Source of the DNA: Comamonas sp.
GTDB taxonomy: Bacteria; Pseudomonadota; Gammaproteobacteria; Burkholderiales; Burkholderiaceae_C
Direction of reading: 5' to 3'
DNA length: 17,631 bases
Assembly: GCA_018384835.1 (NCBI GenBank)
Contig: JAHAYB010000379.1
Location: 1-17,631 of the forward strand
Part shown: piece after piece, positions 1 through 6,986 of the stretch
How positions within the stretch are numbered: position 1 is the stretch's first letter
Layout: each line of letters begins with the position of its first letter
The notes under the pieces: model-generated
Database searches by the model: none
What the model was told of the DNA's origin: nothing
The model's input: the letters and a program-made list of their open reading frames with translations, nothing else
Made by a program: the position numbers and the translations under genes

Positions 1-515
1 TTCGCACCGTGCCCAACTGGCCTGCGCCGGGGGTGCAGTTTCGTGACATCACCCCACTGCTGCAAGACCCCAAAGTGTTTCGCGTGTTGATTGAAGCTTT
101 CGTACAGCGTTATATGGACAAAGCCATGCGCCCCGATGTGGTGGCAGGGCTGGATGCACGCGGCTTCATCATCGGTTCGGTGATTGCCCATCAACTGGGG
201 GTAGGCTTTGTACCCATTCGCAAAAAAGGCAAACTGCCCTTTACCACGGTGCAAGAAACCTATGAGCTGGAATACGGCAGCGCCACCGTAGAGCTACACA
301 CCGATGCCGTGCAGCCCGGCGACCGCGTACTGCTGGTCGATGACCTGATTGCCACCGGCGGAACCATGATGGCCGGTAAAAAGCTGATTGAAAAACTCGG
401 AGCCAGTGTCATGGAAGGCACGGCCATTGTCGATTTGCCCGAGCTAGGCGGCTCTGAGCTGCTGCGCAGCACTGGCAAGCTGCCCTTATTTACCTTGGTC
501 GATTTTTCGCACTAA
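1..515 (+). CDS. apt: Adenine phosphoribosyltransferase, 5'-truncated by the window edge
   Basis: Apt converts adenine and PRPP to AMP and pyrophosphate in cytosolic purine salvage. The reading frame is open from base 3 and begins in the family's N-terminal region: [20 protein letters not shown] matches the conserved P-x-P-G-x-x-F-R-D-x-T-x-L-L block near residues 20-40 of full-length Apt. The type I phosphoribosyltransferase PRPP loop is intact ([13 protein letters not shown], about bases 327-365), as is the ARGF block. The GTG at base 9 lies inside the conserved block, so it is not the start; the true start is upstream of the window. About 170 residues are visible and the C-terminus (LVDFSH) is normal for the family. 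The stop codon sits within a 12-bp near-perfect tandem duplication (509-532). Confidence 0.95.
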   Translation, partial: RTVPNWPAPGVQFRDITPLLQDPKVFRVLIEAFVQRYMDKAMRPDVVAGLDARGFIIGSVIAHQLGVGFVPIRKKGKLPFTTVQETYELEYGSATVELHTDAVQPGDRVLLVDDLIATGGTMMAGKKLIEKLGASVMEGTAIVDLPELGGSELLRSTGKLPLFTLVDFSH

Positions 516-551
516 GTGCTGCACTAAGCGCTCTACCTGCGTCTTATTTTT

Positions 552-662
552 TTAGAGCCCGGTAACAGCCAGGCGCAGCTCTGGGTGCAGTCCGGCGCGG
601 GCGGCCAAGGTGACCAGCATATCCGAAGTAAAGTCAACGACCTTAGAGGACAATCGCTGCCT
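552..662 (-). pseudogene. Remnant of an XRE-type (HigA-like) antitoxin C-terminus
   Basis: On the minus strand 36 codons run from just after an in-frame TGA (663-665) to a TAA (552-554). The core reads [19 protein letters not shown], preceded by SSKVVDFTS. This resembles the last helices of single-domain XRE/HTH_37 antitoxin-like regulators, whose C-termini typically read K-x-x-x-F-x-x-D-x-L-V-x-x-x-x-R-A-G-x-x-V-x-L-x-V. There is no start codon and no helix-turn-helix part: the upstream sequence is interrupted by a stop and then by the start of rpe on the other strand. I read it as the decayed end of a gene whose front was lost. The family assignment comes from pattern memory without a search, and a chance open stretch of 36 codons is possible. 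Confidence 0.45.
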
Positions 663-689
663 TCACTTGCCTTTAGAACGCCTGCTACT

Positions 690-1370
690 ATGGACACCAC
701 CTACCGCATCGCCCCCTCCATCCTCTCTGCCGACTTTGCCCGCCTGGGCGAGGAGGTGCAAAACGTGATTGCCGCTGGCGCAGACTGGATTCACTTTGAC
801 GTGATGGACAACCACTATGTGCCCAACCTGACCTTCGGCCCCATGGTGTGCCAGGCGCTCAAGCCCCATGCCGTCACGCCAGATGGCCAGCCCGTGCCCA
901 TCGACGTACACCTGATGGTGCAGCCCGTGGATGCGCTGGCGCAAGCCTTTGCCCAAGCGGGGGCTGACCTGATTAGCCTTCACCCCGATGCCAGTGCCCA
1001 TGTACACCGCAGCATTCAGGCCATCAAAGCGGCAGGCTGCCAGCCTGGGCTGGTGTTCAACCCCGCTATGCCGCTGGATGTGCTCGATTGGGTGATTGAC
1101 GATATCGACCTGATTTTGCTCATGAGCGTCAACCCCGGCTTTGGCGGCCAGAGCTTTATCGACAGCACCCTGCGCAAAATAGAAGCAGCGCGTAAACGCA
1201 TTGAAGCCAGCGGCAAAGACATTCGGCTGGAGGTGGATGGCGGCATCAAAGCCGACAACATCCGCCGCGTGGCCGATGCCGGGGCGGATACCTTTGTGGC
1301 GGGCAGCGCCATCTTCGGCAAGCCCGACTACCGCGCCGAGATTGCCGCCATGCGCACTGCACTGGCTTAA
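690..1370 (+). CDS. rpe: Ribulose-phosphate 3-epimerase
   Basis: Rpe interconverts D-ribulose 5-phosphate and D-xylulose 5-phosphate in the pentose phosphate pathway. The 226-residue protein is full length for this TIM-barrel family. Visible signatures are APSILSADF near residues 8-16, [16 protein letters not shown] (H36 and D38, metal and acid/base), DVHLMV (H74), the phosphate loop SVNPGFGGQ (146-154), and EVDGGI with D183, the second catalytic aspartate. The frame stays open upstream to an ATG at 585, but that extension is unlike the family. The ATG at 690 gives the standard N-terminus [16 protein letters not shown]. No strong ribosome-binding site precedes it. It lies 17 bp before gph and is probably co-transcribed with it. 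Confidence 0.96.
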   Translation: MDTTYRIAPSILSADFARLGEEVQNVIAAGADWIHFDVMDNHYVPNLTFGPMVCQALKPHAVTPDGQPVPIDVHLMVQPVDALAQAFAQAGADLISLHPDASAHVHRSIQAIKAAGCQPGLVFNPAMPLDVLDWVIDDIDLILLMSVNPGFGGQSFIDSTLRKIEAARKRIEASGKDIRLEVDGGIKADNIRRVADAGADTFVAGSAIFGKPDYRAEIAAMRTALA

Positions 1371-1387
1371 AACAAGGGGGCTGCGCC

Positions 1388-2101
1388 ATGCAATTAGAAA
1401 TTTGCCCTGCTGCCAATACTGCCACCCAGACCATCCGCTTAGAGGTCAATGCCCTGCTTATCGATTTGGACGGAACCATGGTCAACACCCTGGGCGATTT
1501 TGCTCAGGCGCTCAACCGCATGTTGGCCGATTTGCAATTGCCCGCCATAGAGGCCAGCGCCATCGGCCAGTTGGTAGGCAAGGGCACAGAGCATTTGCTG
1601 CGCAGCGTGCTCACCCATGTGGGCGTACCGCCTGCGCAGGTGGCGGCTTTGTACCCCCAAGCCTGGCAGTGCTACGAGGGGCATTACCTCGCCTTGAATG
1701 GCCAGTATGCAGACATCTACCCCGGAGTGCTAGCAGGCTTGCAAGCCTGGCAAGCCGCTGGCCTGCCCTTGGTCTGCCTGACCAACAAGCCCCTGGCCTT
1801 TGCCCGCCCGTTGCTGGCGGCCAAGGGGCTGGAGGGCTTCTTCACCCAGGTGTATGGCGGTGATTCTTTTGAGCGCAAAAAGCCAGACCCACTCCCCCTG
1901 CGCAAAGCCTGCGAGGCCGTAGGCACAGCGCCAGCACGCACCCTGATGCTGGGCGACTCCAGCAACGATGCCCAAGCGGCGCGGGCGGCAGGCTGCCCGG
2001 TGGTGCTGCTTACCTACGGCTACAACCACGGTGAGCCGATACAGGCTGTGCCCGCCTTGGCACATATTGATAGCTTTGAACAATTGCACCTACCAGGGTA
2101 G
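1388..2101 (+). CDS. gph: Phosphoglycolate phosphatase (HAD family)
   Basis: The likely reaction is dephosphorylation of 2-phosphoglycolate, a by-product of DNA end repair and of oxygenase side reactions. All four haloacid dehalogenase motifs are present in the 237-residue protein: LLIDLDGT (nucleophile D26, acid/base D28), CLTNKP (T132), the lysine of RKKPDP (K165), and LMLGDSSND (D190, D194). A helical cap lies between motifs I and II, as in the Gph group. The start is supported by AAGGGGG seven bases upstream (1374-1380). It gives about 20 residues before the DxDGT block, slightly longer than usual. The pairing rpe-gph is common in betaproteobacteria. Substrate specificity within the HAD family is inferred mainly from this context. 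Confidence 0.9.
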   Translation: MQLEICPAANTATQTIRLEVNALLIDLDGTMVNTLGDFAQALNRMLADLQLPAIEASAIGQLVGKGTEHLLRSVLTHVGVPPAQVAALYPQAWQCYEGHYLALNGQYADIYPGVLAGLQAWQAAGLPLVCLTNKPLAFARPLLAAKGLEGFFTQVYGGDSFERKKPDPLPLRKACEAVGTAPARTLMLGDSSNDAQAARAAGCPVVLLTYGYNHGEPIQAVPALAHIDSFEQLHLPG

Positions 2102-2169
2102 AACGAGCCAAGGGCTGGGCACAAGGTAAGCCTAGCCTATCTTTTTTTAGCTATCTGGGCGGGCTGACC

Positions 2170-2196
2170 TCAAGTTTCCCAAAAGCTTGCCGATAA
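2170..2196 (+). promoter_or_regulatory. Sigma-28 (FliA) class III flagellar promoter
   Basis: TCAAGTTT (2170-2177), an 11-bp spacer and GCCGATAA (2189-2196) match the enterobacterial-type sigma-28 consensus TAAAGTTT-N11-GCCGATAA at 15 of 16 positions with exact spacing. It faces fliD, a known class III or late gene. Transcription should begin near 2203-2205. It probably drives fliD-fliS-fliT as one unit up to the terminator at 4714-4750. Confidence 0.92.
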
Positions 2197-2204
2197 GCCC
2201 GGCA

Positions 2205-2233
2205 GGGCTGCAAGGAAGTTCGCCTTGCTGCCC
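2205..2233 (+). promoter_or_regulatory. Hairpin at the predicted 5' end of the fliD mRNA
   Basis: GGGC-T-GCAAGG (2205-2215) pairs with CCTTGC-T-GCCC (2223-2233) around a 7-nt loop: ten base pairs with one internal T-T mismatch. It starts at the transcription start predicted from the sigma-28 promoter. No T-run follows, so it does not look like a terminator. A 5' stabilising stem or a protein-binding leader element is inference. Confidence 0.6.
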
Positions 2234-2427
2234 ACTTTGACAGTCAAGTCACGGAGATTGACCGGTGCTATAGGTTTTGTTCGGGCTTTTATAAAAAGGC
2301 CAAACAGTTCACAATAGTGCCTGTAATGGGCTTGGCTGAGTAAATTTTTCAGTGTTTTTTAGCAGCGTGTTCGGTAATGAACGCCCTAGGGCTGCTGGGG
2401 TCAGCCCACTGTATAAGGAGTTTTATC

Positions 2428-3786
2428 ATGGCAATTTCATCTGCAGGTATTGGTAGTGGTTTAGATGTACAAAGCATCGTCGAGCAGATGGTGGCGTATG
2501 AGAAGACACCACTGAAAAAGCTAGAGGTACGCGCTGAGAGCATTGAGACGAAAATCTCTACTTATGGCGAAATCAAGTCCCTGACCTCTACGCTGGCCGA
2601 TATTACTTCCAAGCTCACCCGCGACAGTGCTTGGAACGGGGTGGATATCAAATCGAGCAACACCACCATTACCGGAACCATGACCGGTATTGCCGCCCCT
2701 GGCACCTACAACATTGAAGTGCTGAAAACCGCTCAAGCCCAAACCACGGTTATTGGCGGAGCTGATGGAGCGGCTCCTTTAGCCAAAAACGAGGCCATGG
2801 GAGCAGCTGGCACCATAGAAATTAAAGTTGGTGACAAAACCACCGAGTTGAATATTCTGTCATCCGACAACCTGACTAAAATTGCCACCAAAATCAATGA
2901 GGCAGGTTTGGGCATTCAAGCCTCTATCGTGACTGATGTGGATGGTAAAGAGCGCTTAATGATGCGCTCTAAAGAAACCGGTACAGACCATAGCTTTACT
3001 GTCACCATTGACCCTGCGCTAGAAAAACTCGGGCAAGCCAATGCCCAAGAGGCTAAAAACGCCCAAGTCAAACTCAACGGCATGGTGGTGGAATCGAGCA
3101 CCAACACCTTTGATAGCACCATTGCGGGGATGTCATTTTCAGTCTCAGAGGTAACGACCACCGCTGCGACATTAACCGTCAAACCCGACACCGAGGGCAT
3201 GAAGAAAAGCATCCAAGAATTTGTAGATGCTTATAACGAACTCAATGACCTGCTCTCTGCCTCCACCAAATATACCGAAGCCACCAAAGAAGCCGGGGCT
3301 TTACAAGGTGACGGTGCCACTATCAGCCTGCAAAACTCCTTGCGGATGTTGACCCAGGGCATTTCTGGCTCAGGCGGAGCATTCAGCCGCTTGGCAGACA
3401 TTGGCATCCAAATGCAGGAAGGCGGCAAATTGACTGTGGACGGCAGCAAGCTGGATAAAGGACTGCTGGACTTGGAAGGTATTAAGGGCTTATTTGCCAA
3501 TAAAGCCAATGGCTTGGGGCAGGGCGGCGGCATTGCTGTTAACTTCAAAAACTTCACTGACCAACTCCTATCCTATGACGGTGCGCTGAACTCTAAAACA
3601 GACTCTTTAGAACTTTCTTTGAAAAGCAACCAAAGTGAGCAAAACAAGGTGAATGAACGCGCCACCCGCGTTGAAGAGCGCTTGTATAAACAATACTCTT
3701 CTTTAGACGCAAAAATGGCATCACTCAATGCCTTGAGTTCTTACGTCTCTCAAATGGTGACAACTTGGAACAAGTCCAAGGATTAA
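2428..3786 (+). CDS. fliD: Flagellar hook-associated protein 2, filament cap
   Basis: FliD caps the growing flagellar filament and guides flagellin polymerisation; it is exported by the flagellar type III apparatus, so no signal peptide is expected. The 452-residue protein starts with the family signature AISSAGIGSGLDVQSIVEQM (FliD_N). It ends with the heptad-like FliD_C segment (about residues 385-452), which includes RVEERLYKQYSSLDAKMASL and forms the coiled-coil terminal domain. The middle is the variable surface-exposed part. The ATG at 2428 is chosen over the in-frame ATG at 2377 because AAGGAG lies seven bases upstream and the protein then begins like its homologues. It is the first gene behind a sigma-28 promoter, followed by its usual partners fliS and fliT. 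Flagellin is not adjacent. Confidence 0.96.
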   Translation: MAISSAGIGSGLDVQSIVEQMVAYEKTPLKKLEVRAESIETKISTYGEIKSLTSTLADITSKLTRDSAWNGVDIKSSNTTITGTMTGIAAPGTYNIEVLKTAQAQTTVIGGADGAAPLAKNEAMGAAGTIEIKVGDKTTELNILSSDNLTKIATKINEAGLGIQASIVTDVDGKERLMMRSKETGTDHSFTVTIDPALEKLGQANAQEAKNAQVKLNGMVVESSTNTFDSTIAGMSFSVSEVTTTAATLTVKPDTEGMKKSIQEFVDAYNELNDLLSASTKYTEATKEAGALQGDGATISLQNSLRMLTQGISGSGGAFSRLADIGIQMQEGGKLTVDGSKLDKGLLDLEGIKGLFANKANGLGQGGGIAVNFKNFTDQLLSYDGALNSKTDSLELSLKSNQSEQNKVNERATRVEERLYKQYSSLDAKMASLNALSSYVSQMVTTWNKSKD

Positions 3787-3898
3787 ATTCTCTTCAGAAT
3801 TAAGGCGACTACTTAATAATATATTATCTAGCCAAGGCTATCCGCTGATTAAACCGCCTCAGTTTTATTATTGATACCCATACTGTACAAGGAATCGC

Positions 3899-4339
3899 AT
3901 GTTTTCATCACCAGGTTTTAACAGAGCCAATGCCTATCGCCAGGTAGGAGCCCATTCGGGGGTGGAGAACGCTTCGCCACATTTGTTAATTCAAATGTTG
4001 TTTGATGGCCTGTTTCAAAGTCTCAATGCAGCCCGTGGAGCTCTTGAGCGCGGTGAAATTGCAGAAAAAGGCCAACATTTAGGCAAGGCTGTACGTATTT
4101 TGCAAGAAGGCTTGGCTGCCGGCCTTAATTTAGAAAAAGGCGGTGAGTTGGCAGAAAATTTGAAAATGCTGTATGACTACTGTGTCAAGCAACTTACCCA
4201 AGCCAATATCCGTAATGAGCTGGCTTTGGTAGAAGAGGTTGTCGTCATATTGCAGCCGGTAGCACAAGCATGGAAAGAAATTGGCCCCAATGGTGCTGCA
4301 GTAGCTGGAAATCAGCCAGCGGATGCAGTAAGTGCTTAA
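3899..4339 (+). CDS. fliS: Flagellin export chaperone
   Basis: FliS binds the C-terminus of flagellin in the cytoplasm, prevents premature polymerisation and delivers it to the export gate. The 146-residue, mainly helical protein carries the family opening ANAYRQVGAHSGVENASPH followed by LIQMLFDG, and the segment KAVRILQEGLAAGLN of the second and third helices. The C-terminal 15-20 residues are Gly/Ala-rich and probably disordered. An AAGGA-like site lies just upstream of the ATG. It is 112 bp behind fliD; that spacer is AT-rich and includes a perfect 12-bp palindrome ATAATATATTAT (3816-3827), but I see no convincing promoter or terminator there. It is 40 bp before fliT. Confidence 0.95.
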   Translation: MFSSPGFNRANAYRQVGAHSGVENASPHLLIQMLFDGLFQSLNAARGALERGEIAEKGQHLGKAVRILQEGLAAGLNLEKGGELAENLKMLYDYCVKQLTQANIRNELALVEEVVVILQPVAQAWKEIGPNGAAVAGNQPADAVSA

Positions 4340-4379
4340 AGAACTGCTGATAACTAAAATCAGTCAAGGAGTTTTGAAA

Positions 4380-4676
4380 ATGGAATTGCTGGATTTTTAC
4401 AAAGCGATTGAAAGCAAAAGCACAGATATGTTGCAAGCAGCCATGCAAAGCGACTGGGATGCTGTTGCCCAATGCGAGCAAGCCTGCGCTGTATTGATTG
4501 GAGAGCTACGCGCGAAAGCCGAGGAGCAAGCGCTTACTGCACAACAGCGCAAGGAAAAGACCCGCATCATGCAGCGTATTTTGCAAAATGATGCCCAAAT
4601 TCGCATCTTGGCAGAACCTTGGCTGGCCACCTTGGAGCATATGGGCAAAATGCCAGCCGGCTCGGTACTGCACTAG
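4380..4676 (+). CDS. fliT: Flagellar chaperone FliT family
   Basis: FliT is the export chaperone of the cap protein FliD; in enterobacteria it also binds FlhDC and down-regulates flagellar genes. The small helical protein of 98 residues begins MELLDFYKAIESKSTDML, is rich in Glu, Gln and Ala, and has a pattern of long helices (for example EEQALTAQQRKEKTRIMQRI). Sequence conservation in this family is low, so the call rests largely on its place directly behind fliD-fliS and on its size. The ATG at 4380 has AAGGAG at 4366-4371 with eight-base spacing. The longer frame from 4332 overlaps fliS and lacks a comparable site. It is the last gene before the operon terminator. Confidence 0.82.
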   Translation: MELLDFYKAIESKSTDMLQAAMQSDWDAVAQCEQACAVLIGELRAKAEEQALTAQQRKEKTRIMQRILQNDAQIRILAEPWLATLEHMGKMPAGSVLH

Positions 4677-4713
4677 TCCTCGACACCAACCTAACCCGCA
4701 TTCAATGCCCATT

Positions 4714-4750
4714 AAAAAGCCAACTCTATACACGCCGAGTTGGCTTTTTT
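4714..4750. terminator. Strong bidirectional Rho-independent terminator
   Basis: AAAAAGCCAACTC (4714-4726) and GAGTTGGCTTTTT (4737-4749) form a 13-bp perfect stem with a 10-nt loop. The GC-rich core is flanked by A and T runs on both strands. It lies 37 bp after the fliT stop and only three bp beyond the end of the convergent dehydrogenase gene, so it should stop transcription from both sides. Confidence 0.95.
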
Positions 4751-4753
4751 AGA

Positions 4754-5755
4754 CTAACGCAGGCGCGTAATCAGGCTAGAGGTGTCCCAGCGGTTGCCGC
4801 CTTGGGCTTGCACGTCGGCGTAGAACTGGTCCACCAGCGCCGTGACGGGCAAACGCGCACCGTTGCGGGCGGCTTCGGCCAGCACTAGGCTGAGGTCTTT
4901 GCGCATCCAGTCAACGGCAAAGCCAAAATTAAACTCGTCGCGTGCCATGGTACGGCCTCGGTGGTCAAGCTGCCAGCTTTGCGCCGCGCCTTGGCCAATC
5001 ACGGCCAGAGCCGCGTCCATATCCAAGCCCGCTTTTTGCCCAAAGGCCACCGCTTCAGACAGCCCTTGCAGCAGCCCCGCAATGCAGATTTGATTGACCA
5101 TTTTGGTGAGCTGGCCGCTGCCGCTCTCGCCCATCAGGGTGCAGGCACGCGCAAAGCAGGCCATGACGGGAGCGACTTGCTCAAAAACAGCTGCATCGCC
5201 ACCGCACATCACCGTTAACTGGCCGTTTTGCGCACCCGCTTGCCCACCAGAGACGGGGGCATCCACAAACCCCACCCCCTGCGCCTGTGCTTGGGCATAC
5301 AACGCTCGTGCCAATTGGGCAGAGGCGGTGGTATGGTCGACCAGCACCGCCCCAGCGGCCATGCCGGCCAAAGCACCCGCCTCCCCCAAGGTAACGCTGC
5401 GCACATCCTCGTCATTGCCCACGCAGCAAAAAACCATGTCCGCCCCTGCCGCTGCTTGGGCGGGGGTTGAGGCACTGGCTAGGCGGCTGTGGGGAGCTTT
5501 TTGGCTCAAGGCGCTCACCCATTGCTCGGCTTTGCTGGCGGTGCGGTTATAGACCGTTACCGAATGCCCCGCCAAGGCCAAGTGTGCCGCCATAGGGCCG
5601 CCCATTACACCCAGGCCAATAAAGGCCAGGCGCTTGGCTCCCGTCGGCAGAGACGGGTAGGGGCGGGGGTTGACGCTGGTGTGCTCAGAGGGGTGCTCGG
5701 CAGTAGTGATAGTTGTGGTCGCTGTGGTTGTTGCGGTCGCTGTGGTCGTTGTCAT
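4754..5755 (-). CDS. 3-hydroxyisobutyrate dehydrogenase-family oxidoreductase
   Basis: This NAD(P)-dependent beta-hydroxyacid dehydrogenase may act on 3-hydroxyisobutyrate, tartronate semialdehyde/glycerate or a related acid; the substrate cannot be read from sequence. The 333-residue protein has a Rossmann fingerprint FIGLGVMGGPMA (45-56), the substrate-binding block DAPVSGGQAGAQNGQLTVMC (165-184), and catalytic lysine K218 in GQLTKMVNQI. K286 in RKDLSL fits the second conserved lysine. The first 37 residues are an extra low-complexity Thr/Ala tail (MTTTTATATTTATTTITT) before the normal N-terminus at KRLAFIGLG, coded by an 18-bp repeat. GGGG five bases upstream of the ATG (5761-5764) supports this start, and no alternative start lies nearer the fold. 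It follows pilU by 18 bp and probably shares its transcript, with no obvious functional link to pili. Confidence 0.88.
   Translation of the reverse strand: MTTTTATATTTATTTITTAEHPSEHTSVNPRPYPSLPTGAKRLAFIGLGVMGGPMAAHLALAGHSVTVYNRTASKAEQWVSALSQKAPHSRLASASTPAQAAAGADMVFCCVGNDEDVRSVTLGEAGALAGMAAGAVLVDHTTASAQLARALYAQAQAQGVGFVDAPVSGGQAGAQNGQLTVMCGGDAAVFEQVAPVMACFARACTLMGESGSGQLTKMVNQICIAGLLQGLSEAVAFGQKAGLDMDAALAVIGQGAAQSWQLDHRGRTMARDEFNFGFAVDWMRKDLSLVLAEAARNGARLPVTALVDQFYADVQAQGGNRWDTSSLITRLR
5717..5752. repeat. Two tandem 18-bp units coding a Thr/Ala tail
   Basis: GGTCGCTGTGGTTGTTGC (5717-5734) is followed directly by GGTCGCTGTGGTCGTTGT (5735-5752), 16 of 18 identical. The units are in frame on the minus strand and code part of the Thr/Ala-rich N-terminus of the dehydrogenase. 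Copy-number change would lengthen or shorten the tail by six residues without a frameshift. Confidence 0.85.
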
Positions 5756-5773
5756 CGTTTCCCCAATCCCTAA

Positions 5774-6907
5774 TCAAAGAATGCGCAAGCCTTCTGTGCC
5801 TGCATGTAAATCAGCTTTAGCGCGTTCGCTATGCAGTTTGATTTGTAGGCGCAGGTTGTTCACCGAGTCAGCGTTACGCAAAACATCTTCATAACTGACC
5901 CGGCCACTTTCAAACAAATCAAACAGCGCTTGGTCAAAGGTTTGCATCCCCAGCTCGCGGCTGCGCTCCATAATTTCCTTGATTTCTACCACATCGCCCT
6001 TGCTAATCATGTCGGAAATCAGGGGGGTATTCATTAAAACTTCCAGCGCTGCGGCGCGGCCTTTGCCGTTTTGCAGGGGTAGCAGGCGCTGCGAGACCAG
6101 CGCACGCAGGTTCAGCGACAAATCTAGCAAAAGCTGCTCGCGGCGCTCTTCAGGAAAGAAGTTGACGATACGGTCCACCGCCTGGTTGGCATTGTTGGCG
6201 TGCAGCGTGGCAAGGCATAAGTGACCGGTTTCAGCAAAAACCAGGGCGTGCTCCATGGTTTCGCGGTCGCGGATTTCGCCCATCAAAATCACGTCGGGCG
6301 CTTGGCGCAGCGAGTTTTTTAAGGCCGCGTCCCACGAATCAGTATCCAGCCCCACTTCGCGCTGGGTGATGATGCAGTTTTTGTGCGGGTGGACAAACTC
6401 AATCGGGTCTTCCACCGTCAAGATATGGCCATGCGAGTGCTGGTTACGCCAGTCCAGAATGGCCGCTAACGAGGTAGATTTGCCCGAGCCGGTTGACCCC
6501 GCAAAAATACACAGTCCGCGCTTGGCCAGCGCCACCTCTTTGAGCACTGGAGGCAGGTTCAAATCCTCAATCGTTGGGATTTTTGCCGGAATCGCACGCA
6601 GCACCAGCCCTACCCGCCCTTGCTGGATAAAGGCATTGGCACGAAAGCGGCCAATGCCCGTGGGCGCAACGGCAAAGTTACATTCCTTGGTGCGCTCAAA
6701 ATCGGCAATCTGGCGGTCACTCATCACCGAACGCGCCAGCACCATGGTGTGGCTGGCAGTCAGCGGCTGGGGGGAGACCTTGGTCAGCACGCCATCAATT
6801 TTCATGGCGGGGGGAAAATCTGCGGTCAAAAACAGGTCGCTGCCCTTGCGGCTGACCATCAATTGCAGCAAATCGTGGATAAATTTACTGGCCTGATCAC
6901 GCTCCAT
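5774..6907 (-). CDS. pilU: Type IV pilus retraction ATPase PilU
   Basis: PilU is the accessory retraction motor that works with PilT at the inner membrane to pull pili back for twitching, surface sensing and DNA uptake. The 377-residue protein has the PilT-like N-terminal domain (SDLFLTADFPPAMKIDG, 23-39), Walker A GSTGSGKST (137-145), the aspartate box TVEDPIEFV, Walker B DVILMGEIRD (205-214), and the His box ending ATLHANNANQAVDRI. The first ATG (6913) would leave only two bases after AGGAG (6916-6920). The second ATG (6907) gives eight-base spacing and the usual opening MERDQASKF, so I chose it. It lies downstream of pilT across a 79-bp spacer carrying GT-rich repeats, and upstream of the dehydrogenase gene. 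Confidence 0.95.
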   Translation of the reverse strand: MERDQASKFIHDLLQLMVSRKGSDLFLTADFPPAMKIDGVLTKVSPQPLTASHTMVLARSVMSDRQIADFERTKECNFAVAPTGIGRFRANAFIQQGRVGLVLRAIPAKIPTIEDLNLPPVLKEVALAKRGLCIFAGSTGSGKSTSLAAILDWRNQHSHGHILTVEDPIEFVHPHKNCIITQREVGLDTDSWDAALKNSLRQAPDVILMGEIRDRETMEHALVFAETGHLCLATLHANNANQAVDRIVNFFPEERREQLLLDLSLNLRALVSQRLLPLQNGKGRAAALEVLMNTPLISDMISKGDVVEIKEIMERSRELGMQTFDQALFDLFESGRVSYEDVLRNADSVNNLRLQIKLHSERAKADLHAGTEGLRIL

Positions 6908-6920
6908 GCCCATTACTCCT

Positions 6921-6952
6921 GTGTTGTGTGGTGTTGTGTGTGGTGTTGTGTG
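6921..6952. repeat. GTGTTGTGTG repeats in the pilT-pilU spacer
   Basis: GTGTTGTGTG occurs perfectly at 6921-6930, 6931-6940 and 6943-6952, the last after a 2-bp TG insert. On the transcribed strand this reads as CACACAACAC units ending immediately upstream of the pilU ribosome-binding site (6916-6920). The stretch is almost purely C and A in the mRNA, so it should be unstructured. Confidence 0.85.
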
Positions 6953-6986
6953 CTGTCGTGTTGCATATTGATGCTGCGTATAAAAA

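Larger units (their letters stand above)
2102..2427 (+). other. gph-fliD intergenic region: flagellar promoter and long leader
   Basis: These 326 bp contain no credible gene; an ATG at 2377 would only extend fliD with residues unlike the family. The region holds the sigma-28 promoter (2170-2196), a hairpin at the predicted 5' end of the transcript (2205-2233), an 11-bp dyad TTGACAGTCAA (2237-2247), an imperfect palindrome GGCTTTTATAAAAAGGCC (2284-2301), and the fliD ribosome-binding site AAGGAG (2415-2420). The predicted fliD leader is about 220 nt, long for a flagellar gene. I looked for remains of a flagellin coding frame and saw none. Confidence 0.7.

Noticed and set aside
585..689. N-terminal extension of rpe from the ATG at 585
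   Set aside because: The extra 35 residues do not resemble Rpe, overlap the antisense antitoxin remnant, and the ATG at 690 gives the standard family start.
1201..1863. 220-codon open frame overlapping rpe and gph
   Set aside because: It lies in another frame across two well-supported genes and has an Arg/Pro/His-rich shadow composition.
2237..2276. Second sigma-70 promoter in the fliD leader using TTGACA
   Set aside because: The nearest TATAGG lies 26 bp away, too far; no -10 at 16-18 bp.
2377..2427. Longer fliD starting at 2377
   Set aside because: The ATG at 2428 has AAGGAG seven bases upstream and begins with the FliD signature; the extension does not.
5094..5552. 152-codon open frame antisense to the dehydrogenase
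   Set aside because: Shadow frame; no recognisable domain and the opposite strand is clearly coding.
6255..6896. Long open frame on the plus strand, antisense to pilU (213 codons)
   Set aside because: It mirrors the coding bias of pilU, has no family features and no ribosome-binding site.
6908..6913. pilU start at the first ATG (6913)
   Set aside because: AGGAG would be only two bases away; the second ATG has eight-base spacing and the family N-terminus.
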